Origin: Chrysochromulina tobinii
Taxonomy: Eukaryota; Haptophyta; Prymnesiales; Chrysochromulinaceae
NCBI GenBank assembly: GCA_001275005.1
Contig: JWZX01002057.1
Location: 1-26,614, forward strand
Direction of reading: 5' to 3'
DNA length: 26,614 nt
Part shown: positions 7,195-15,567 of the stretch, piece after piece
Position numbering within the stretch: position 1 is the stretch's first letter
Layout: the number at the start of each line of letters is the position of its first letter
Program-made: the position numbers and the translations under genes
Notes under the pieces: generated by a model
The model's input: the letters and a program-made list of their open reading frames with translations, nothing else
What the model was told of the DNA's origin: nothing
Databases searched by the model: none

Positions 7195-10041
7195 CTAACT
7201 CGTCCGGGACAAAGGATTGTGAGATGCTGCTGATGCTGGGCTTTCTAAAGGGAATCCGTATTCTCTCGCACGTGTGATTGCGGCGGCGGCGCTGAGGATT
7301 CGCTCAGGCTCGCCAGGCCACGCGGAGCGGGTCGATCGCCAGCCCCGCTCGCGCGCCTCGGTAGTCGTCCTGAGGGTGGAAGCACTGGCGCTGCGCAGCG
7401 GCGTTCGCAGCAGGGACTTGGCGCTGCCACCCACCGGGAGGCTGCTCGCAAGACCAGCACTGCCAGGCGGAATGCCGACAAGCACCTCAAGGTCTCCGAC
7501 GGAGGGCGTGCGCTCTGGCACGACCGGGTACCCGGACCATGGCGAGGGCTTGGCGTTAGCCACCTTGAGCGGCAGCCCAAGATGAAGGAGCGCGCGCATA
7601 CGACGATTCTCTTGGATATCGCGCAGCACGCGGATCCGCTTGGCTTCTTGAGCGTCTTTGGCGAAGAACTCGGAGCCGGGGGGGAAGGGCGACGCGCGGT
7701 AGGCTCGTGCGAGGTCGCGTTGCAGATCTCGTCGCTTTCGGCCTCCGATCAAGGCGAACTCTTGCCATGCTCTGACCAGCGCTGACCAGCCGCTCTCGAG
7801 CCGTTGAAGACGAGTGATCATACGATTGTCATATTCGATGAGGGACTGGCGATTCACCCTGAGCCACACTCGCAAGGCCGCGGAGAGGGAGCCACGCCTG
7901 CTGGCAGCCCCGCTGACGCTCAGCCTGCCGTCGGCCGCGGAGTCCCTCAGCACAGCCACCTGCCAGGCTCGCCATGCATGAGACAGTTCGTGACTTCTCA
8001 TGTGGCTCAGGCTCCGAGCCACCGCATCCCGCGCACGCACGACCTCTCTCCAAAGGTCCTCCCAGCAACGAAAGCCGCGAGCGAGCGAGCTGTTCACAAA
8101 ACGTCGCAGCGCGTGGTCGATCACCTCGAGGCTGCGCAGGAGCAAGGCGTACACCTCGACCCACCTGCGCCAGCCAGGCGCGAGGCGCCGATTGCGCAGG
8201 AAGACCACGCTCTTGCGAATCCAGTCGAGCGCTCTGTGCCGCTTGGCCACCGATGCTCGCCATGAACGCCAGCCACGACCAAGCTCACGCTTGAATGTGT
8301 GGATGAGGCTTTGTTGCCTTCGATCGACCTCGACACACGTGCGATGAAATCCACCCTTCCAGGTCGTCCATCCCCGCCTCAGTAAGCGACGGATATCGTT
8401 GCGCTGTGCTCGCTCCGACGCCGCGACCTCCCACTCGTCGCCCTCGAGCAAGGCCCGAAGCATGGCCACGCCGGCGTGGTGTGTGCCGGCCCAGCAATGC
8501 AAGCTCTGGCCGAGCTTCCGCATCCGCATGTAGCGCACGCTCTTGCGAAGCCTCTCAAGAGCGGTCACTCTCTGCGCCACCACTGAATCCCATGCGCTCC
8601 AACCACGCGACAGCTCGCGATTGCGCATGTGACCCAGGCTTCGGCGCATTGAATCGCGCGTGCGCTCGACCTCGTCCCGAAGCACGCACCAGGCCTCAAG
8701 CCCCCGCATCAGGCGACGCCGAAGAAAGGAGAGCGCTCCTTGACGAAGCATGCGAAGTGTGTCGTGCCGATCGGCCACCAACGAATTCCATGCATTCCAT
8801 CCCGCAGCTCTCTCGCGATGCAAGGCATGGCTCAGGCTACGTCGGATCAAGTCAAGCTCGCGCTGGGCCTCGAGCAGCAGCTTACGCCAGAAAGACCAGC
8901 CCTTGGACAGCTCGCGATTCAGCCAATGGCTCAGCGCGCGTTTCGCTCCCTCGTGCTCGCGATGGGTCTCTTGCCGCAGGTCACGCCAGGAAGACCAGCC
9001 CTTGACCAGCTCGCGATTGGACCAAAAGCCTAGCGCGCGCCTCGCCGCCTTGACTTCAAAGCACGCCTCGGTGCATGTGGCGCACCACGTGTTGAAGGCC
9101 CTAACGACGTCGCGTGTCCGCATGAAGGTGACACTCGTGCTCAGTCTTTCGAGCGCAGCCGCTCTCTGCGCAACCTGGAATGCCCATGCTTGCCAGCCAC
9201 GGGACAGTCCGGAATTGCGCATGCGGCTCAGTGCTTGCCGCACCGCATCCCGCGCACGCACGACCTCTCTCCACTGGACCTCCCAGCAACGAAAGCCGCG
9301 AGCGAGAAAGCTGTTCACAAAACGTCGCAGCGCGCGGTCGATCACCTCGAGGCTGCGCAGGAGCAAGGCGTACACCTCGACCCACCTGCGCCAGCCGAGC
9401 GCGAGCTGCCGATTGCGCAGCGAGACCACGCTCTTGCGAATCCAGTCGAGCGCTCTGTGCCGCTTGGCCACGGATGCTCGCCACGAACGCAAGCCGCGAC
9501 CAAGCTCACGGTTGAACATGTGGATGAGGCTTTGTTGCCTTCGATCGACCTCGGCACACGTGTGAAGCCAGCTGGCCAAAGCTGCCATGAGACAACCGCG
9601 ACGGACCTGTGCCACAGCTGCAACCTCGAGCTTGGACGTCCTGCAGCATTCAGCAAAGTCGAGCCAGGCATCAAAGCCTTGACCGAGATGGCGGGCGGAC
9701 CACATTCGAAGCGTGGCCGCTACAGTTGCCGTGAGCGCAAGGCTCTTTGCGTCAGGTCCGCGGTACTTATTTGCATCTTCTTGCAGCCTTGCCATGTACT
9801 TGTCCCACTCCTCCTTGTCGTACTGCATGCGCATCAGTCGAGCATCCCCTATCTTCGCCAGGAGCTCCTTCGGTTGGCCAAGGTTGCTCGCAGAGCGACT
9901 GCGCGTGCGCTGTCTGAGGCTTTGGTCGGAGAGCAGTGCCGATGACGGCCTCGTCGAGGACGATAGGCCCGGAGTGCCAGGTACCTCTTGCACGTGCCAT
10001 GCGGCGCGGCGACTCAAGAGGTGAGCCGAAGGAAGAGCCAT
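7195..10041 (-). CDS. SFI1-like protein with about 19 Trp-centred helical repeats
   Basis: 948 aa from the ATG at 10041 (MALPSAHLL). The frame is open further upstream, but there it reads through the promoter repeats, so I reject those starts. After a Ser/Arg-rich head of about 90 residues, the body is a run of about 33-residue helical units with a G-W-x-x-W core: GLRSWRASVAKR, GWRRWVEVYALL, GFRCWE, GWSSWRDL, GWNAWNSLVA and others. This is the pattern of SFI1 repeats, which bind centrin in fibres of centrosomes, spindle poles and basal bodies. Centrin binding is inferred from the repeat type. Two blocks of about 107 residues are nearly identical (DNA 8021-8341 and 9242-9562), showing recent internal duplication. 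The last ~170 residues are outside the repeats and unrecognised. Divergent from the ceramidase gene. Confidence 0.82.
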   Translation of the reverse strand: MALPSAHLLSRRAAWHVQEVPGTPGLSSSTRPSSALLSDQSLRQRTRSRSASNLGQPKELLAKIGDARLMRMQYDKEEWDKYMARLQEDANKYRGPDAKSLALTATVAATLRMWSARHLGQGFDAWLDFAECCRTSKLEVAAVAQVRRGCLMAALASWLHTCAEVDRRQQSLIHMFNRELGRGLRSWRASVAKRHRALDWIRKSVVSLRNRQLALGWRRWVEVYALLLRSLEVIDRALRRFVNSFLARGFRCWEVQWREVVRARDAVRQALSRMRNSGLSRGWQAWAFQVAQRAAALERLSTSVTFMRTRDVVRAFNTWCATCTEACFEVKAARRALGFWSNRELVKGWSSWRDLRQETHREHEGAKRALSHWLNRELSKGWSFWRKLLLEAQRELDLIRRSLSHALHRERAAGWNAWNSLVADRHDTLRMLRQGALSFLRRRLMRGLEAWCVLRDEVERTRDSMRRSLGHMRNRELSRGWSAWDSVVAQRVTALERLRKSVRYMRMRKLGQSLHCWAGTHHAGVAMLRALLEGDEWEVAASERAQRNDIRRLLRRGWTTWKGGFHRTCVEVDRRQQSLIHTFKRELGRGWRSWRASVAKRHRALDWIRKSVVFLRNRRLAPGWRRWVEVYALLLRSLEVIDHALRRFVNSSLARGFRCWEDLWREVVRARDAVARSLSHMRSHELSHAWRAWQVAVLRDSAADGRLSVSGAASRRGSLSAALRVWLRVNRQSLIEYDNRMITRLQRLESGWSALVRAWQEFALIGGRKRRDLQRDLARAYRASPFPPGSEFFAKDAQEAKRIRVLRDIQENRRMRALLHLGLPLKVANAKPSPWSGYPVVPERTPSVGDLEVLVGIPPGSAGLASSLPVGGSAKSLLRTPLRSASASTLRTTTEARERGWRSTRSAWPGEPERILSAAAAITRAREYGFPLESPASAASHNPLSRTS
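8021..8341 (-). repeat. Internal duplicated block, copy 1 (321 bp)
   Basis: Nearly identical to 9242-9562 at a constant offset of 1221 bp (407 codons), with substitutions only and no indel. It encodes about three SFI1-type units, including RSWRASVAKRHRALDWIRKS and WRRWVEVYALLLRSLEVID. Confidence 0.9.
9242..9562 (-). repeat. Internal duplicated block, copy 2 (321 bp)
   Basis: Partner of 8021-8341, in the same orientation and reading frame. A smaller tandem 33-codon duplication is also visible between 8884 and 9020, where the CGCCAG(A/G)AAGACCAGCCC core recurs at an offset of 99 bp. Confidence 0.9.
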
Positions 10042-10119
10042 ATTTCTCACCGTCCGTGAACCGCGTCTGTGAAATTCGTCATTCAGATCATGGACGAAAT
10101 GATAGTGTGGATCCTTCGC

Positions 10120-10180
10120 TACCGGTAAAAATGTGCCCGTGTGTGTCCCGGCTCCCCCCGGTCTTTTTACCGGTAACATC
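10120..10180 (+). repeat. ACCGGT inverted repeat and promoter element, copy 1
   Basis: TACCGGTAAAAA (10120-10131) and TTTTTACCGGTA (10164-10175) form perfect 12-bp arms around a 32-bp spacer. The right arm belongs to the 40-bp element 10141-10180 (GTGTGTCCCGGCTCCCCCCG, then GT, then the TTTTTACCGGTAACATC part). The left arm faces the SFI1-like gene, 78 bp upstream of its ATG. Confidence 0.75.
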
Positions 10181-10580
10181 GCGCGGTCCTTCATGATCTC
10201 GACGCTGCGCTCCCAGGTCGGCTTCGCCGCGGCCGTTGCGCATGCCCGCCTCCGCCTCTCGCGCCTCGAGCTTATCGGGGGTTCCGGCCGCACCGCCGGC
10301 CGTTACGCGTCTGCCGCACGCGCCTTCATTTCGCCGACCGCCTTCGAGCAGGCGCGGGGAGGCGCTCTGGGAGCGGGCGGAGGCAGGGTGCTCGGGTTTG
10401 CTGGGGGCGGCCTCTTCTGAGTCGGCCGCGGGGAGCGGTCGGCTTCGGGCTTGCGGCTGTTTAGTCGGCCGCGGCTTCGGTCGTCGCGCTGACGTGCGGG
10501 GTGTGTGTTGTTGGTGGGTTTGGTTGGTTGTGAGATTCGTCTGTATGCCTTTGTGCGTCCGCGTGTCCCGTGTGTCCCGT

Positions 10581-10622
10581 GTGTGTCCCGGCTCCCCCCG
10601 GTGTCTTTTTACCGGTAACATC
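10581..10622 (+). repeat. ACCGGT promoter element, copy 2
   Basis: Same sequence and orientation as 10141-10180 except for a 2-bp GT insertion before CTTTTTACCGGTAACATC. It ends 19 bp before the ceramidase ATG, a position that suggests a core promoter or leader element. Confidence 0.75.
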
Positions 10623-10641
10623 TTATTTGACGAACTTCATT

Positions 10642-11529
10642 ATGAGCGACGTCCGCCCGACGACTTTCAGCGGCACCTCGCCCGACGCGTCGGCGTTGCT
10701 GCCGTTCGTCGGTGCCCTCTTGGCCGGAGTCGCCGCTTGGTTCGTTATAGAACTGTCACGGGTCGAGAGCATCGCCATGGATGGCAAGTTCCTGCGCTAT
10801 GGCAAGGGCTCAGATGCCGGCCCTTGGGGACCACACAGTGCACCCATTGACTGGTGCGAACCCAACTATGCGGTTCACTCGCATGTAGCAGAGTGGAACA
10901 ACACTCTGTCATGCCTCGCCTACATACTCGTCGCGCTACTGCATGCACGGTCATCTACGCTGTTCGCCTTCTTCGTATTCATGACAGGCACAACTTCCGC
11001 GCTGTTCCATGCGACACTGTGGTGGTGGGGGCAGAAGCTCGATGAAGGCTTTGAGAACGCCGCACTCGTCGCCCTCTACCACGTGGCGGCCATCAGGGCC
11101 AGCAGAAGCAGCAGCAGCCGAAGCTCGCACGATCGATGCGTGTTGAGGCGCATTTTCGTGCACGTGACGATGGCGTTTGGCCTCATCATCGCCATCCCGA
11201 TCGCCTTTGCCGAGCTGCACCTCGTCGGAACTCTCCTGGGTCTCTTCTATCACCTCGCCCTCTTCGCACGTGACGAAACCGTAGCGCCACTGAAGCGACG
11301 CGCCTGCTTGCAGGATGCCAAGTTCGCCGCCGTTTGGGGGCTGCTGAGCTTCGCCGCATGGCTTGTCGACAAGGTGGCTTGCGAGGCAGCCATAGGCGCG
11401 TGGACGAGCCATGTGGCGCACGCCATTTGGCATCTCGGCACCGCGGCAGCACTCCACGGCGCAGGCAACGTCGTCCGTGATGCCGTGGATGCGAGGGACG
11501 GAGGAAGACTGGAAGAGGCGAAGAGCTGA
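10642..11529 (+). CDS. ACER: Alkaline ceramidase
   Basis: 295 aa, a multi-span membrane enzyme of ER/Golgi that hydrolyses ceramide to sphingoid base and fatty acid. All metal and catalytic positions known from the ACER family are in place: the calcium site DWCEPNY (Asp70, Trp71, Glu73, Asn75) with Glu84 in AEWNNT; Ser119 and His123 in SALFHATL; Asp134 in GQKLDEG; and the zinc pair HAIWH (His260, His264). About seven hydrophobic segments are visible. I chose the ATG at 10642 because the 24 codons upstream lie inside the repeated promoter element. Typical family length is about 260-280 aa; the extra residues are the N-terminus and a Ser/Arg-rich loop (RASRSSSSRSS). Confidence 0.93.
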   Translation: MSDVRPTTFSGTSPDASALLPFVGALLAGVAAWFVIELSRVESIAMDGKFLRYGKGSDAGPWGPHSAPIDWCEPNYAVHSHVAEWNNTLSCLAYILVALLHARSSTLFAFFVFMTGTTSALFHATLWWWGQKLDEGFENAALVALYHVAAIRASRSSSSRSSHDRCVLRRIFVHVTMAFGLIIAIPIAFAELHLVGTLLGLFYHLALFARDETVAPLKRRACLQDAKFAAVWGLLSFAAWLVDKVACEAAIGAWTSHVAHAIWHLGTAAALHGAGNVVRDAVDARDGGRLEEAKS

Positions 11530-11887
11530 GGTGGTGACAGAGGGCTAGAGCGCGTAGTCGGGTTGAGGCTATAGAAAGAGAGAGGTGATTTCCCAGGAGT
11601 TGAGTGGGTTATTGAGACACACAGACCGCGCTGATTACTCTCAAATGGTCAATGCTCATGGTTTCATCGTCATCGACGGGACGACGGCTCATCACACACT
11701 CAGGACGCACGCACGCGCCGGCGCGCCTCGCTCCGCCGCCTTGCCCCGCGCCCTGTCGAGTAAACACCTCTCCTCTGCTTCACAAGTGGTGACAAGCGGA
11801 GAGACCTTGAGCCCGACAAGCCCGAGCGCCCCAGCGGACTTGCCTTGACTTGACTTGACTTTGACTGCTGTGGGGATCGAAGGTGTG
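11530..11887 (+). promoter_or_regulatory. Upstream region of the AAA ATPase gene with (CTTGA)n tract
   Basis: These 358 bp include the 3' end region of the ceramidase gene and the promoter of the next gene. At 11836-11866 the plus strand carries GGACTTGCC followed by tandem TTGAC units, ending 21 bp before the ATG. The same pentamer array precedes the hydrolase-fusion and RRP42 genes. The rest shows no coding signal. Confidence 0.5.
11836..11866 (+). promoter_or_regulatory. (ACTTG)n element upstream of the AAA ATPase
   Basis: GGACTTGCC is followed by three ACTTG-type pentamers and TTGACT. It ends 21 bp before the ATG at 11888. Confidence 0.6.
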
Positions 11888-13429
11888 ATGAGCCCTAGAA
11901 GCTCCAGCACGACCCCGAGCCTTGCAATGCGGGCCAATGTCGATCCGAGCGACGATTCCGAGCCGCCCGCCCCTCTATGGATGCCGCCAAGCGCTCTCAT
12001 GACGTTTCTGCACTGGCTACGCCAGCCTCGCCGACTGGCCACTGCCGCAGTCATCACCAGCGTCGTCGGCCTGCTGCGGCTCTGGAGACGCCAAGCACGT
12101 GTAATAGGACAGATCCGCATAACACCCATCTCGCACCTGCTGCAGGCCGTCGAAGCAGAAAAGGTCAGAGAGGCCGTCATCAGCACGGTCGCCTGTGCCT
12201 ACGTGCTCAGCGATGGCACCAAATGCCAAGCGTCGCTGCTGCCGATCGATGCGAAGCTGCTAGTCAAGCTGCTGCACAAGCACAAGGTGACGTACCAGGC
12301 ACTGGGGCCATCGCCTTGGAAGGCGCTGGCGTTGCTTGCCGTGCCCTTCGCCTATCTCGGCGTTTGCGGCTACATGCTCTACCGGCTGACCAACGACGGC
12401 GGTATTGTGGGCGGGCCGCCGCCAGAGCACGGATCCAAGTCCGGCGGCGGCGGTGCACCGCCCTCCATCGGCTGGGACGACGTCGCCGGGCTTCCGGGCG
12501 TAAAGGCGGCGGTGATGGAGGTCGTCGACGTCATGCAGCGCCCAGGGCGCTACGCCCGTCTTGGTGCCCGCTGCCCGCGCGGCATCCTGCTTGCAGGCCC
12601 GCCCGGCACGGGCAAGACGCTGCTCGCTCGCGCCGTCGCGGGAGAAGCATGCGTGCCTTTCCTCTGCTGCGCTGGCTCGGACTTTGTGGAGGTCTTCGTC
12701 GGCCGGGGCGCCAAGCGTGTGCGCAGCCTCTTTGACGAGGCAGCGCGGCGCGCGCCGTGCGTGCTGTTCATCGACGAGCTCGATGCCATTGGCACGGCGA
12801 GGAGCGCACGCGGTGGCGGTGGCTCCGACGAGCACGACCACACCCTCAACCAGCTGCTGGCCTCGATGGACGGGATGGGCGCCGTTGCGGGCGTCCTCGT
12901 CATGGGCGCCACCAACCGACTGGGTGCGCTCGACCCGGCCCTCACGCGTCCGGGGCGCTTTGACCGCGTCCTGACCCTCGAGCTGCCTAACGAAACCGGA
13001 CGGCTCGAGATCCTACGCGTGCATGCATCGAGGGCGCCCATCGAACGGCCCGAGGCGGTGCTGCCCGCCGTCGCCGCACGCACCGCCGGCTGCTCCGGCG
13101 CCGAGCTAGCCAACCTCGTCAATGAGGCCGCCATATGCGCCGTGCGTGCCAACGACACGGCCGTCCGAGGCGAGCACTTCGAGGCAGCCCTGAGCAGCTT
13201 CCTTGCTTCCCGCGCGGGGACTTACGATGCGGGCAGGCGGGCGGGTGCGGGTGGCGTGCCGCTCTCTGCAGGGCCCTCGCGCGCCAGCGACGGGGCGAGC
13301 GCGGCGCAGCAGCAAGCGCTGCAGCTGCAGCAGGCCATGTGGGCCTTGCTCCAAGGCTTGCAGCCGCCACCGCCGGAGCGGGCGCGTGCAGCCGGTTCGA
13401 CGGGGACCGGCATCGAGGAAGTTGAGTGA
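11888..13429 (+). CDS. FtsH-like AAA ATPase lacking the M41 protease domain
   Basis: 513 aa from the ATG at 11888; the frame upstream contains no ATG. FtsH/AAA+ proteins unfold membrane proteins in plastid or mitochondrial membranes. A hydrophobic span (about 145-166) directly precedes the ATPase, as in FtsH. The AAA module is intact: Walker A GPPGTGKT (237-244), pore loop FVEVFVGRG with the pore Phe, Walker B VLFIDELDAIG (from 292), and the second region of homology GATNRLGALDPALTRPGRFD (340-359). After the AAA lid (about residue 435) the chain ends in a Gln/Ala-rich tail. No HEXXH zinc site or any M41 region is present, and I see none in the 646 bp downstream. It may act as an unfoldase subunit, like plastid FtsHi proteins, though those usually keep a degenerate peptidase. 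The N-terminus may contain a targeting peptide. Confidence 0.85.
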   Translation: MSPRSSSTTPSLAMRANVDPSDDSEPPAPLWMPPSALMTFLHWLRQPRRLATAAVITSVVGLLRLWRRQARVIGQIRITPISHLLQAVEAEKVREAVISTVACAYVLSDGTKCQASLLPIDAKLLVKLLHKHKVTYQALGPSPWKALALLAVPFAYLGVCGYMLYRLTNDGGIVGGPPPEHGSKSGGGGAPPSIGWDDVAGLPGVKAAVMEVVDVMQRPGRYARLGARCPRGILLAGPPGTGKTLLARAVAGEACVPFLCCAGSDFVEVFVGRGAKRVRSLFDEAARRAPCVLFIDELDAIGTARSARGGGGSDEHDHTLNQLLASMDGMGAVAGVLVMGATNRLGALDPALTRPGRFDRVLTLELPNETGRLEILRVHASRAPIERPEAVLPAVAARTAGCSGAELANLVNEAAICAVRANDTAVRGEHFEAALSSFLASRAGTYDAGRRAGAGGVPLSAGPSRASDGASAAQQQALQLQQAMWALLQGLQPPPPERARAAGSTGTGIEEVE

Positions 13430-14075
13430 ACGCGCAGGCGATGGCGCCAGATGGAGCAGGCGGCGGAGCATCTCGCCCCATAGCGCTCTCATGCCGCTGT
13501 GTGCGCCACACGGGATCGACACTCGGTACGCACAGTCGAGTTCCATTGCCCGTGGCCACGCGCGGGCGCCGTGTGCGCGCGCATGCGGCGCGGCGGCTCT
13601 CTTTGTTCACGCGTCCCCTGGCTCCTGGGTCGGGGTGACAACAACTTGATGCAACGGTATACCGATCCGTGGACACCCCACTTCTGTGGCTGCACGACTC
13701 GGTGTCGTTTCATATTTATTTATATTCGCCCCGCGCCGCGCCGCGGCCGGGTCGAGGTTCCACGACCGGACGCTCGCGAGGTGCGAGCGTTTCGACTTTC
13801 GTTGCCATATGCCATTAATTATAAAATAGCGTGGGTCAGACGCCGGGCGGGGTGATCGCTTAGTGATCGCGGGGCCGCTCGTACCATCCACCTCGAGACC
13901 GCCGGCTGCTGCGAACAGCACCACTCAGCTTGCACAGGGGTGGTACACATAGTCCGACATAGATCACTGAACGTCGGCGCCTTGCATGCAAGTTGTACAT
14001 GATTGTACATCTCGCGATGTGAAACGTACAGGGGTTGTACGCCACATCGCCCGGGCGGCGCCCGAGGCTCCATCC
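13430..14075. other. Convergent intergenic region with GTAC cluster
   Basis: These 646 bp lie between the 3' ends of the AAA gene (+) and the GARP gene (-). There is an AT-rich patch at 13803-13829 (ATATGCCATTAATTATAAAA). Near the GARP stop there are five GTAC tetramers (13943, 13995, 14005, 14026, 14037) and a 12-bp palindrome CTTGCATGCAAG (13981-13992). No credible gene was found. Confidence 0.55.
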
Positions 14076-15263
14076 TCAGCCGCAGAGAGTCGTCGGTGTA
14101 AACACTGGAGCCACAGGCACCCCGTAGCTGAGCGCCGCGACGGCGAGCCGTGGGAGTTCGGTCGTACCGAGTGCAGTGAAGGGAAGGGGTGCGGCGATGG
14201 TAAGGGGTGCGGCGATGGTAAGGGGTGCGGCGATGGGAAGGGGTGCGGCGGCGACGAGGACACGGCCGGTCGACGAGATTGGGCCGGCGGTGGCGAGCAC
14301 GGGGGTGGGAGCGGATGTGGGTGTGGGAGCCTCGGGGATCGGCGCACTCGGGCGCGGGACGAAGCCGGCTTCTTTTGTCTGTTGCGGCTTGGGACCAGGC
14401 TTTCGGCGTGGACCCTGCCACGTGGCACGTCGCTTGGGTGGAAGGCTCCATTTGTTCTGGACGTTGTTCCACGTGCGATCCATCGTCGTCATCGCGGAGT
14501 GCTTCGAGGCATCCAGGATGGCCATGCGCCATGTGCGCGCCACCTTGACTCGGGCAACGAAGGGCTGTTGGAACGCGCAGGCAGTGGGCAGCGGCAGCAG
14601 CGCGAGGTCGTCCACATTGCTGCTGCTGCTGCTGCTGCTGTGGCTACCCGCATCATCGACGAGCGGCTTGGCGACGTCGAGGCCGGGCTGCATCCCACGC
14701 GGGCCCTGCACGCCGAGGAGCGCTGCGACGGGCGCAGGGCACTCCGGAGAGAGAGGAAGGCAGGTAGGGAGGCAGGTGGCCAGGTCATATGGCATTGAGA
14801 TCCGGGCAGAAAGGGCGACGAGGGCGGGCATGACGACCGGGGCGGCCGGGGCGCATGAAAAGGTCCACGGTGCGTACTGCGTCACCTCCGTGTCCGACGC
14901 GGTCGCCGAGCAGTCTGCATTTGGCAGCGCCGTGCCGCCCAGCATCTGCAATCCGACGAGTGCCTCCTCCTGGACCTTGTTCCTGGCGGCGACCTTACCC
15001 CGGTACTTTTGGAGATGCGACTTGATGTTCGCCTTGGTGATCCCTGTCACCCCCATGTGCATCAGGATGCCCATGGGCTTTGCTTTCTCCATGCCGATCG
15101 CTTGGATGGCGGCCTCAAATTTGTCGTGCAGCTCGGCTGTCCACACACAGCGCACCCTGCCGCGGGAGCCGTCGGCCGCGTCGTCCTCGACGAGGTCATC
15201 GAGCTCGTCGTTGTTCGACTCTCCCGCCTCGTCGTCCCCCGAGTCCGCGATTGGTCGCTTCAT
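14076..15263 (-). CDS. GARP-type single-Myb (SHLQKYR) transcription factor
   Basis: 395 aa, starting MKRPIADSGDDE at 15263. Upstream codons in the same frame run antisense through the aladin gene, so the longer frame is rejected. An acidic head (9-31) is followed by a GARP/Myb-like DNA-binding domain (about 37-91): VRCVWTAELHDKF, GILMHMGVTGITKANIKS, then SHLQKYR (82-88). This is the domain of plant and algal B-type ARR, GLK and PHR factors. No response-regulator receiver domain precedes it. The remainder is low-complexity: a Ser tract encoded by AGC repeats, a basic KRRATWQGPRRKPGPKPQQ patch, and an IAAPLT repeat near the end. Its targets are unknown. Confidence 0.88.
   Translation of the reverse strand: MKRPIADSGDDEAGESNNDELDDLVEDDAADGSRGRVRCVWTAELHDKFEAAIQAIGMEKAKPMGILMHMGVTGITKANIKSHLQKYRGKVAARNKVQEEALVGLQMLGGTALPNADCSATASDTEVTQYAPWTFSCAPAAPVVMPALVALSARISMPYDLATCLPTCLPLSPECPAPVAALLGVQGPRGMQPGLDVAKPLVDDAGSHSSSSSSSNVDDLALLPLPTACAFQQPFVARVKVARTWRMAILDASKHSAMTTMDRTWNNVQNKWSLPPKRRATWQGPRRKPGPKPQQTKEAGFVPRPSAPIPEAPTPTSAPTPVLATAGPISSTGRVLVAAAPLPIAAPLTIAAPLTIAAPLPFTALGTTELPRLAVAALSYGVPVAPVFTPTTLCG
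14184..14250 (-). repeat. 18-bp tandem repeat in the GARP gene
   Basis: Nearly four copies of AAGGGGTGCGGCGATGGT (plus strand), in frame, encode the recurring IAAPLT/IAAPLP peptide. Confidence 0.9.
14619..14640. repeat. (GCT)n microsatellite
   Basis: A run of seven GCT/AGC triplets within the GARP gene, encoding polyserine on the minus strand. Confidence 0.9.
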
Positions 15264-15567
15264 GTTGAGAAAGATGCGTATGAGTCTCTTTTTGCCAGGA
15301 ATGGATGCAAGCCTCCGAAAATAGTTCTGATGCTGCGAATCGCATTGTTTCGCAATCTCGATTGGGGGCTTCCCATGAAACTGGCATACTTGTAGACAGA
15401 TGTGCTGTGTGGGCCGTCCGTCGGTCACACGTCCAACGTTGCCCTTGTGGGGTTTGCTGTGGGGTTTTGGGGTCCGCGTGTATCGAGCCTCGAGTTCTCC
15501 GACGCAGCGCGCGTGAAGCCGTGTGCAGCGTCGCCGTCGTGCGCGCGTGCGCGTGCCGTCCGTCACA
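15264..15567. promoter_or_regulatory. Divergent promoter region of GARP and aladin genes
   Basis: These 304 bp lie between the two divergent ATGs. No TATA box or ACTTG array is seen. The sequence TCACAATGG at the aladin start is a good translation-initiation context. Confidence 0.45.

Larger units (their letters stand above)
10042..10641. promoter_or_regulatory. Divergent promoter region of the SFI1-like and ceramidase genes
   Basis: These 600 bp between two divergent ATGs contain two direct copies of a 40-42-bp element (10141-10180 and 10581-10622) and one extra inverted half (10120-10131). Between the copies, 10236-10500 is GC-rich and codon-like in several frames, but no family is recognised. 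A short array of GTGTCCCGT (about 10563-10590) abuts copy 2. Confidence 0.55.

Noticed and set aside
10042-10293. N-terminal extension of the SFI1-like protein
   Set aside because: The outermost start is not ATG, and the added residues are translation of the duplicated promoter element.
10236-10850. 204-codon plus-strand frame overlapping the ceramidase start
   Set aside because: GC-driven frame crossing the promoter repeats; no family resemblance and it overlaps a firmly identified gene.
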